This document shows positions 24,224 to 31,900 of a stretch of 50,842 nt of DNA, piece after piece. The stretch's first letter is position 1. Each line of letters begins with the position of its first letter. Origin of the DNA: Candidatus Kapaibacterium sp. (GTDB lineage Bacteria > Bacteroidota > Ignavibacteria > Kapaibacteriales > UBA4661). The position numbers and the translations under genes were made by a program. The notes under the pieces are model-generated. The model did no database searches, had not been told where the DNA came from, and was given only the letters and a program-made list of their open reading frames with translations. The stretch covers positions 1 to 50,842 of the forward strand of contig RDXM01000095.1 in NCBI GenBank assembly GCA_004292595.1, read 5' to 3'.

Positions 24224-25528
24224 TTACTCCGAAACGCTGTATTGCTCGACTTTCTCCGCCGCCCAAGCCATACGCTTAATCACCACGACTGTTTTATCAT
24301 CCGAGTAGCGATGCTCGGCTCCAGCAGAGAATTTTTGCGCATCTTCAATGCACTGATAGGCAATTTCGCGGGCTGTGGCGGTGTGCATCTTGCGCAAGAT
24401 AGATTTTAAGCGGTTTTCGCCAAAGAGTTTTCCCGCTTTGTTTTGCGCTTCGATAATTCCGTCGGTGTAGAGCAGAAGCAGGTCGCCATGCGCCATGTTC
24501 ACGTTCTCCACGCGAAAACGCTGGTCGGGCGACACGCCCAGCATACTGCCCGTCGAGGGAAGATAGTAGAAATCGCGTGTTTTTGCGCGGTAGAGAATTG
24601 GACTGCAATGTCCCGCATTGGCAAAGAGCAGCAAACCTTGGTCGGAGGACGTAAGCTCGCAATAAAACAACGTTACAAACCGCTCGTAGGGGAATGTCTC
24701 GTAAATAAGCGTATTCAAGCGGGCAATGAGCGAGGCAATTTTAATATCGAAGCCAATGCCCATGCGAATCGCGCCAGAAACAAACAATGCCTGAATCGCA
24801 GCAGCCATGCCCTTGCTAGAGGCATCGCTAATCAAAATGCTGAGGCGGTCTTCGTAGCTGTTCGGCGGGCGCAGGTAATCAAAGTAATCGCCACCGACGA
24901 TGCGGTCTGGGATGGAAATGCCAAAGACGTGATAATCATGGAAAATAGTTTCGTGGTCGGGCAGAAGGCTTTTCTGGATTTCCCATGCTTGGTTCAAGTC
25001 TTTTTCAATCACCAAGTGGCGTTTTTGCTGCTCCAAGTCGCGCAGACGAATCTCGACCGCGCTGCCGATAATGTTAATCATATCGAAAAACTTATCGCTG
25101 ATTTTGGGAGCGTTGAAGGCGAGCGCATATTGGTAATACTTCTGATTGCCACGTTTCACCATATCGCCCACGCCTGTTGCCGAATAGAGCTTAATCCCGC
25201 TTTGGAGCAGCACTTCATCGGTTTCGTAGTTCATAATAGTGCGCTTGACGGGTAATTGCGCGAACATCGGATAATCTTCGACCGTAACGGTGTAATTCAC
25301 AGGGACAGATTCGAGCGAACCGTACTGATAGCGCATGGTGTAGGCGTTTTGCTCGTTGTCCAATTCCCAAATGCGCCCGCCCGAAATCTCAATATCGGCG
25401 CGTTCGACAATCTCGCGCATGACCGAACTAAGCAGCTCAAGTTGATTGGAGTATTTCGCGGAAGCAAGTTTATCGACAATGCGATAAATCTGCTTTTGGG
25501 TCATTACTTGCGGTGTTTGACGTGCCAT
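24224..25528 (-). CDS. SpoIIE/RsbU-type protein phosphatase with N-terminal sensor region
   Basis: 434 residues. Residues about 1-180 look GAF-like (helix, strand and PALAFNAPKISD-type core). A linker helix LRDLEQQKRHLVIEKDLNQAWEIQKSLLP leads into the PP2C-like SpoIIE domain. Its metal-binding motifs are VGGDYFDYL, ISDASSKGMAAAI, FANAGHCSP, LLYTDGIIEAQN and SDDKTVVVIK. Such phosphatases dephosphorylate anti-sigma-factor antagonists in partner-switching systems. No kinase or STAS partner lies near, so the target is open. It is the first gene in a minus-strand run ending at rnhA. Confidence 0.9.
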   Translation of the reverse strand: MARQTPQVMTQKQIYRIVDKLASAKYSNQLELLSSVMREIVERADIEISGGRIWELDNEQNAYTMRYQYGSLESVPVNYTVTVEDYPMFAQLPVKRTIMNYETDEVLLQSGIKLYSATGVGDMVKRGNQKYYQYALAFNAPKISDKFFDMINIIGSAVEIRLRDLEQQKRHLVIEKDLNQAWEIQKSLLPDHETIFHDYHVFGISIPDRIVGGDYFDYLRPPNSYEDRLSILISDASSKGMAAAIQALFVSGAIRMGIGFDIKIASLIARLNTLIYETFPYERFVTLFYCELTSSDQGLLLFANAGHCSPILYRAKTRDFYYLPSTGSMLGVSPDQRFRVENVNMAHGDLLLLYTDGIIEAQNKAGKLFGENRLKSILRKMHTATAREIAYQCIEDAQKFSAGAEHRYSDDKTVVVIKRMAWAAEKVEQYSVSE

Positions 25529-25580
25529 AGTAGCGTAGGTTTTATGCGGTATTTAGGGAATGCTCGTGTCAGGTTATGAT

Positions 25581-25642
25581 TTTTTTTTGACGCAGATTTT
25601 CATGATTTTCATAATGAAGATGATTTGAATTGGGATGAATCC
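25581..25642. repeat. Degenerate fragment of repeat family C
   Basis: A T-run followed by GACGCAGAT and a TTTTCATGATTTTCATAATGAAGATGATT stretch resembles the full family C element at 41049-41185 (GGACGCAGATGAAGATGATTG). It directly precedes family A copy 4, so two families are juxtaposed in the 253-base gap upstream of the phosphatase gene. Confidence 0.5.
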
Positions 25643-25652
25643 TTGAGCCCAT

Positions 25653-25730
25653 AGTGGCACAGACATTCTTGTCTGTGAGCGTTAGTGCGGGGTTTGGGCG
25701 ACAAACACAGATAAGAAGTCTCAAGCCACT
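25653..25730. repeat. Palindromic intergenic element, family A, copy 4 (decayed right arm)
   Basis: The left arm at 25653-25677 is identical to copies 1 and 2. The right arm at 25706-25730 keeps only its ends, with changes and shifts in the middle. The family's right flank (AAAGCCTGATT... CAGAGCTTTTATTGTGT) follows to about 25770. It lies between dapA and the phosphatase gene. Confidence 0.8.
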
Positions 25731-25781
25731 AAAGCCTGATTTTACCTGTTTTTCAGAGCTTTTATTGTGTACCAAACAAGT

Positions 25782-26684
25782 TTACAACAAACCTGCCTTC
25801 ACGAGCGCGGCGCGGAGCTTTTCTTTGTTCACAGACTGCATCGGAACAAGCGGCAAGCGGTATTGCTCTTCGATAATGCCCATCATTGCGAGAGCTGCCT
25901 TTACGGGCAAGGGGTTTGATTCAATAAAGTTCAATTTCATCAATTCCAAAAAGCGGTATTGCAGCGAGCGAGCTGTGGCAAAATTACCAGCAAGTGCCGC
26001 CCGCACAAGGTCGCTGAAACCACGTGGTGCGTAATTGCTGAAAACCGAAATAACGCCTTTTCCGCCCGCAGCCACAAGCGGCAAGGTGAGCGAATCGTCC
26101 CCAGACAGCACCGCTACGCCTTCGGGCGCGGAGGCAATAATTTCCATCATTTGGTCAAGATTGCCAGAGGCTTCTTTGGTGGCAACAATGTTCGGGCAGG
26201 CTTCCATAATCGCCAACTGTGATTCCGCGCCAACATTCGAGCCAGTACGACCAGGAACATTGTACAAAATCACGGGAAAATCTGGTGCGGCATCGGCGAC
26301 GGCTTGGTAATGTGCCATCAAGCCCGCATGAGTAGGCTTGTTGTAGTAGGGCGTAACGACGAGTGCGCCGTCTGCGCCAAGTTCTTGGGCGTATTTTGTA
26401 TAGCGAGCAGCTTCGCGGGTGCTGTTCGAGCCAGTTCCCGCCACGACTTTCACGTTTTTACCCGATTCTTTCACCGTTTCGACCACAAAGCGAATAACGG
26501 AGCGGTCTTCGTCTTCGGTCATGGTCGCGCTTTCGCCCGTCGAGCCGCAAGCAACGAGAAATTCTACGCCGCCCTCAATTTGAAACGTAAGAAGGTGCTT
26601 CAAGGCTGCAAAATCAATGGAATTATCAGAAGAAAATGGGGTTGTGAGTGCTGTGCCAGTGCCAGCAAATGGGCAGTTTCGCAT
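25782..26684 (-). CDS. dapA: 4-hydroxy-tetrahydrodipicolinate synthase
   Basis: 300 residues, typical. It condenses pyruvate with aspartate semialdehyde in the diaminopimelate/lysine route. The start GTGTALTTPF, the ACGSTGESATMTEDE signature, YNVPGRTGSN (Tyr of the catalytic triad) and the Schiff-base lysine in IVATKEASG are all present, as is SGDDSLTLPLVAAGGKGVISV. The gene lies directly downstream of repeat element B1, which fills most of its upstream gap. The M20 deacylase gene further upstream is on the same strand. No lysine riboswitch was recognised in the gap. Confidence 0.97.
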   Translation of the reverse strand: MRNCPFAGTGTALTTPFSSDNSIDFAALKHLLTFQIEGGVEFLVACGSTGESATMTEDEDRSVIRFVVETVKESGKNVKVVAGTGSNSTREAARYTKYAQELGADGALVVTPYYNKPTHAGLMAHYQAVADAAPDFPVILYNVPGRTGSNVGAESQLAIMEACPNIVATKEASGNLDQMMEIIASAPEGVAVLSGDDSLTLPLVAAGGKGVISVFSNYAPRGFSDLVRAALAGNFATARSLQYRFLELMKLNFIESNPLPVKAALAMMGIIEEQYRLPLVPMQSVNKEKLRAALVKAGLL

Positions 26685-26718
26685 GAAAATTTCCCTTACG
26701 ATGAAACAAAATTGGAAA

Positions 26719-26823
26719 TATACTGAAAAAGGTTTATTGCTTCAGATGTAGTCCACCTTTGAGGTGGACTACATCTCACTACTTTCACTTTTTGATATGC
26801 AATTTTTACCCATTTTTAGTATA
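26719..26823. repeat. Palindromic element, family B, copy 1
   Basis: 105 bases bounded by TATACTGAAAA at the left and TTTTAGTATA at the right (imperfect inverted ends). The centre is a perfect 15-bp stem (26744-26758 with 26762-26776) around a TTG loop. Two more copies lie at 28667 and 37883. It occupies the gap upstream of dapA. The terminal inverted repeats and near-constant length suggest a miniature mobile element. Confidence 0.9.
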
Positions 26824-26907
26824 GAATTGAACAGAAAAATGAACCAAAGCGATTTTTAGAGAATCACAAAGGTACGGCTTTTTAAGGAATTTTCTGTGCA
26901 AATTTTT

Positions 26908-28002
26908 TCACAAGCCCAGCCGCGCAAGCTCCTCCACAAGCCCAATGTACGTGTCAATGCCTTGCTGCAATTCCTCAACAATGATGTATTCATCGGCAGT
27001 GTGGGAACGTTCCGAAAAGCCAGGACCAATTTTCACCGACGGAAAGGGCATCACGGATTGGTCGGAAAGTGTTGCCGAAGCGAAGGTCGGCAAACCCAGA
27101 TTTTGTGCGGCTTTTACGATAGGATGCGTAAGCGCAATCGCAGAGGGACGCAAGCGCACCGAGCGAGCCTCCACGCTGCACTGCAAGGTTTCGAGCTGTG
27201 TGCGGATGATTGCGAGCGTTTCTTCTTGCGTGTAGGCATCGGTTGTGCGCACATCCACAACAAAGGTGCAACGGTCGGGAATGACATTGTGCTGCGTCCC
27301 AGCATTGATGAGGGTTACGGTCATTTTTATTGCGCCGAGCATTTCGGATTGTTTTGGAAATGTGTAGGAATGAAGCCACTGCACCGCTTCGGCAGCGCGA
27401 GAAATGGCGTTCATTCCCGTGTTGCGGGCGGCGTGTCCTGATTGCCCGTGCGCGGTGCAGTCCAGCACGAGTAAGCCTTTTTCCGCAACGGCAAGTTCGC
27501 AGTTGGTGGGTTCGCCGACGATGGCAGCATCAATGCTCCCCAAGTCTGGCAAGGCTGATTCTATGCCGTTTTTGCCGATAATTTCCTCTTCCGCGCTGGG
27601 AGCGAGAATTATATTGAAGGGAAGTTCGCGCTCGTAAAAATGCACAAAAGTTGAAATCAAACCGACAAGTGCCGCACCCGCATCGTTGCTGCCTAAACCG
27701 TAGAGTTTGCCGTGTTCGATGCTTGGCTCAAAGGGATTGCGCGTCCAGTCTTGGTTGGGCTTTACGGTGTCGTGGTGGGAATTGAGCAGGAGCGTGGGTT
27801 TTGCGGTGTCGAAGTGCTGATTACACGCCCAGACGTTATTGCCCTTGCGCCCAGTCGGGATGCGGCGTTCATGCAAAAATTCTTGGATACTATCTGCCGT
27901 TGCCGCTTCTTCACGGCTGAGGGATGGCGTAGCGATGAGGCGTTGGAGCAAGTCCAATGCTGGCGGAAAAAGATGCGTGTACGAAGATTGCTGTTTATTC
28001 AT
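26908..28002 (-). CDS. M20-family deacylase (ArgE/DapE-like)
   Basis: 364 residues from the ATG at 28000-28002 (MNKQQSSY); an alternative start at 28056 adds 18 residues. A two-metal amidohydrolase with ligands visible as LLNSHHDTVKP (His), YGLGSNDAGAALVG (Asp), PSAEEEIIGKNG (Glu-Glu), IVGEPTNCELAVAEKG and a late His in SERSHTADEY. The dimerisation domain includes HGQSGHAARN. Related FCB enzymes act as N-acetyl-citrulline or N-acetyl-ornithine deacetylases in arginine synthesis; others are DapE for lysine. The nearby dapA makes DapE attractive, but the sequence (short SHHDTV, QSGHA) looks nearer to ArgE/LysK. The substrate is undecided. Confidence 0.88.
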   Translation of the reverse strand: MNKQQSSYTHLFPPALDLLQRLIATPSLSREEAATADSIQEFLHERRIPTGRKGNNVWACNQHFDTAKPTLLLNSHHDTVKPNQDWTRNPFEPSIEHGKLYGLGSNDAGAALVGLISTFVHFYERELPFNIILAPSAEEEIIGKNGIESALPDLGSIDAAIVGEPTNCELAVAEKGLLVLDCTAHGQSGHAARNTGMNAISRAAEAVQWLHSYTFPKQSEMLGAIKMTVTLINAGTQHNVIPDRCTFVVDVRTTDAYTQEETLAIIRTQLETLQCSVEARSVRLRPSAIALTHPIVKAAQNLGLPTFASATLSDQSVMPFPSVKIGPGFSERSHTADEYIIVEELQQGIDTYIGLVEELARLGL

Positions 28003-28111
28003 AGCCGCGAAACTGCTAAATTGGGTGTGAGTAATTGGTCGAAAAGATAACGCCAAATCTACCGCATTTTCCCCTATTTTTCCTTGATTTTTTCACTTGA
28101 ATTTGAACGCC

Positions 28112-28642
28112 ATGCACCCACGCGACATTACGCCCTCGTACTTGCAATCGCTTGTCTTTACGCAGCATTCCACCTTTAACGGTCCGACGATTCAGGGCAT
28201 GAAATACAAACAATTCCGCACCATTGTCGATGGGCGCGGCGATGTGATTGAGCTGTGGAGTTTGCCCTGGGTGGAGCGTGAAGGCGTGATTATTCCTCAG
28301 CACGTGTATCAATCGGCAACGGATTATGGCGTGATTAAAGCGTGGCATCTGCACGACATTCACACCGACCAATTCACCGTTACGCGCGGAAAAATGCAAG
28401 TCGTCTGCGTGGATATTCGCCCCAATTCTCCCACGCAGGGACACGTCAATTCTTTCATCATTGGCATCCAGAACCCCGCAATGATACTTATTCCGCCAGG
28501 CATCATGCACGGTTGGAAGGCATTGTCGCAGCCAGAAACGATTGTCGTGAATTTGCAATCGCACCCTTACGACCCCGCCGATGAATTTAAGTATGAGTGG
28601 GATTGCGTCTTGCAAAGTGTTTGGGAGCCGAAATTTGGGTGA
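28112..28642 (+). CDS. RmlC-like cupin (dTDP-dehydrorhamnose 3,5-epimerase family)
   Basis: 176 residues from ATG 28112; a TTG at 28097 would add five. The fold shows as IVDGRGDVIELWS, QHVYQSATDYGVIKAWHLHDIHTDQFTVTRGKMQVVCVDIR, and IPPGIMHGWKAL. The family catalytic His and the substrate-lining HLH and GxMHG positions are recognisable, although the typical KAWHxH.. QxD.f is varied. Members epimerise dTDP-4-keto sugars for surface polysaccharides. No rmlA, rmlB or rmlD gene is nearby, so the sugar is unknown. It is divergent from the M20 gene, with 109 bases between starts. Confidence 0.85.
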   Translation: MHPRDITPSYLQSLVFTQHSTFNGPTIQGMKYKQFRTIVDGRGDVIELWSLPWVEREGVIIPQHVYQSATDYGVIKAWHLHDIHTDQFTVTRGKMQVVCVDIRPNSPTQGHVNSFIIGIQNPAMILIPPGIMHGWKALSQPETIVVNLQSHPYDPADEFKYEWDCVLQSVWEPKFG

Positions 28643-28650
28643 ACTCGAAT

Positions 28651-28783
28651 GTGGAGAGAAAAGTGCTATACTGAAAAAGGTTTATTACTTCAGATGTAGT
28701 CCACCTTTGAGGTGGACTACATCTCAACGCCTTCACTTTTTGATATGTAATTTTTACCCATTTTTAGTGTATTTTCTCTCCAC
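28651..28783. repeat. Family B element (copy 2) nested in a 12-bp inverted repeat
   Basis: The element runs 28667-28771 with the same TATACTGAAAA / TTTTTAGTGTA ends and a perfect 15-bp centre (28692-28706 with 28710-28724, loop TTG). Directly outside it are GTGGAGAGAAAA (28651-28662) and its exact complement (28772-28783), which make a second, outer hairpin not seen at copies 1 and 3. It lies just after the cupin gene. Confidence 0.85.
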
Positions 28784-28837
28784 GTTTTTGCTCTGGTGCG
28801 GGAAATCTTTCCAGACAAAACTTTTCTCAACTAAACT

Positions 28838-28870
28838 TTTGTGTAACTTTTCCTTTCCAACGTATATTTG
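28838..28870 (+). promoter_or_regulatory. Bacteroidota-type promoter for the 1830-aa surface protein
   Basis: TTTG at 28838-28841 and TATATTTG at 28863-28870 match the Bacteroidota -33/-7 consensus (TTTG ... TAnnTTTG) with a 21-base spacer. The predicted start lies near 28877, about 60 bases before the ATG at 28936. Confidence 0.55.
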
Positions 28871-28935
28871 TAGAGATACTGTCCGCCGCGTGATGCACGG
28901 TTTTCGGGCAGTATTGTTTTCAAATCCCCTCAATT

Positions 28936-31900
28936 ATGCCTTTTTTGCTTCCTTTCTTTGCGGCTTCCATGCGGCATGAATGCTTGCGTGGAGTATTGTT
29001 TTTTCTTGTGTGCTGTGCATTTGTTTTTGCTGATATTTCTCCTTCGGTGCTGCAGGCACAATCTCTTTCGATTGAATCCCTCGACGCGCAAAACTTTCCT
29101 ACGCTCCGCGCCCAAGTCTATGCCTTCGACGCAAACGGCAATCGCCTCAGCGACGCTGCGGGCTTCACACTCACCGAAGATGGTGTGCGGCGTATGGTGC
29201 GAGTTTTATCGTGTCCGCCGCTCAATCCCTCGCCGCTTTCTACCGTGCTGACGATTGATGTTTCTGGCTCAATGGGCGATCGGCGCGGGCAAGCACCAAA
29301 CACCTATTTTCCAATTACACTAGCAAAGTCCGCCGCCACCGCATTTGTCAATTTGCTGCAAAATGATGGCTCCGAAATTGCTCTGACAACATTCGATACT
29401 CGCGCGTACATTCGCAGTAATTTTACGACCGACCGCACGTTTCTCCAAACTACCATAGAAACTCTTGTTCCTCTCGAAGGCACGAACTACGGCGCAGGCT
29501 TCGCGGCTGCACTGAGCGTTGCAGCGCAAGGCAAAAATGCGAACAAAGCCATTATCTTTCTCACAGATGGATTGTCGAATGCAAATGCCGTTGCTATCGC
29601 CCAGCAAGCACAGGCATTGGGTGTGAAAATTATTTGTATCACCATTGGCTTTCCCGCACCGAATGTCCTGCGCGATATTGTCGCTGCTTCGCCCGCAGGA
29701 AGCCGTTTGTACGATAATATCAATTCCGAAACAGAGGCAATACAAATTTACCGCTCGCTTGCCAATCAACTTCGTGCTGACGCGCCTTGTACCATTGAAT
29801 GGACAAGCGAGATTTCCTGCAATACCGCAAGTCGCGCCGTCGCGCTCACGCACACGCAAGTTCCGGGCGTAACAGCACGGGCGCGATATTCGCCGTCGTC
29901 GGCATTGTCCACGCAAGTGCGCGTCACGCCGAATGCGGTGGGATTTGGGGCAGTTCCTCTGCGCACGACCTCTGCGCCGCAGCAAATCACGATTTCGTAT
30001 AGCAATACCGCATTGCCGCCTCTGAACATTACGAGAATTGTCTCCACCGACCCCGCCTTTAGCGTCAATCTTTTCAATACGCCAAGCAGCCCCAACACCG
30101 CATTCACGCTGCGTCCGGGTACGCCAGATTCCTTGCAAACTCTTAACATCCGCTATACCGCGCCCGACGAAGGCTATCGCTTTACGACCTTCCGCGTGGA
30201 AACAGCAAATGGCTGTACATTTGAATTTTACGCAACGGCGGGCTTTCGTGGCTCACGCCCCGCCGCAAACGCAGAACCGCTCAAGCTCACGCATCCCAAC
30301 GGTGGCGAAGTATTTTTGCTTGGGAGCGATTCCGTTATTACGTGGCGCGGCATTTCGCCCAACGATACGGTCAATCTTGATTACAGCTTAGATGCCGGCA
30401 GAACATGGAAAAACCTCACAACACGCGGCGTGGGCTTGCGCTACGTGTGGAATAAAATTCCTGAAATTATCAACCAAACGACCAGCAATACCTGTCTGAT
30501 GCGCGTACAGCAACGAAACAGCAGCGTTTCGTTGTTTTCCAATGATAGTTCGATTGTTCTGCGTCTTCCAAATGCTGTGGAAGTGACGGGAGCGCAGTTC
30601 GATAGAACAATTTTTGGGAATAATGTTATCACTACCGACGCTGTTGGGCAACTTGCACGTTGGAATGGCAACACGGGTGCGTTTATTGCCATGACTTCTC
30701 CGCAGTCGCCCACGCGCAACAATGAAGCATCGTACAGCTTCGACGGCGCAAGCAATATCGCTACGTGTATTGGTTCTAATCTTCAATTTTTAGATAGTTC
30801 GCTCCGCGCTATTTCCGACAGAATACCCGGCACAAGCACCTCCGATCCCCGTGCTTTCCGCTTTAATCCTCTGAAGCCCTTGCAACTTGTGCATACGCCT
30901 GGCGCGAATGATGTGGTAACGGGCGTAAATGTGTATTCATTTAACACAAGCCCAGTCATTCCACTACCACTCCCCAATAGTCGAGGAAACACCCGCATTG
31001 CAGACTTTGTTTTTCCCACAAAAAATGCAATTTTTGCTGCGATTGACAACTCTGTAAAACTCTGGCTCTTCCGTGATACGGTCGAATTTACGGGCGAGGC
31101 ACCCTTAGAGTGGCGTGCGCCTGATTCTCGGCGCGTCCTCTATGCCGATGCTCGTATGGTAAATGGCAGTACGCTTCTTCGCGTTGCGGTTGCGTGTGCT
31201 GGTGGCATTCAAGATCGCACAAGTAAGATATTTTTCCTCAAGCTCGAAAACGGCGTATTAGTTGAAGACCAGCTTTTGAGAATTCCTCCCATCTCTACAA
31301 ATGATGCTATCAATACCGTCGCCTTCGATAAATCAGGAAATTATCTTGTGGCAACGGCGGCAGATTCTATCTTCGTGTTCGACCTCGCCAATGCCGCACA
31401 GCCGCTTCAAGTCGTGCTGAAAAACACCAAAGGGCATGGAGCGCGTGTAAATACTGCCTTTTTTAGCTGGGATGGCGATGCTCAAACGCCGCCAAGCCGC
31501 GTCGTCAGTTCATCCGTTGACGGAACAGCAATCATTTGGTTCATCCGCCAACAACTCCCGCTTCAGCAAGACCAGTCCGACAGCCTCTGGGCGATTGTCC
31601 GCCCGCAGCCGCAAGCCTTCTCGGTGGATATGAAGCAAGTATCGGTCGGCACTTCTAAGGATTCTACTGCGCTTGTGCTTCGGAACACGGAGCGGTATCC
31701 GATTCCGTTCCGTTCCATTCAAATTCTCCCCCGTGCAGGGCGCACCACTACGCCATTTTCCTTTGTTTCGGGAACGGTGGACAACTTCACGCTGCCCGCC
31801 AACGACAGCCTTCGTGTGGAATTTCGTTACTCGCCTACGCAGGCAGGGCGCGACACCGCCGACCTTGTTTTTACGCTCGTTACGGGCGAAAGAATTATTC

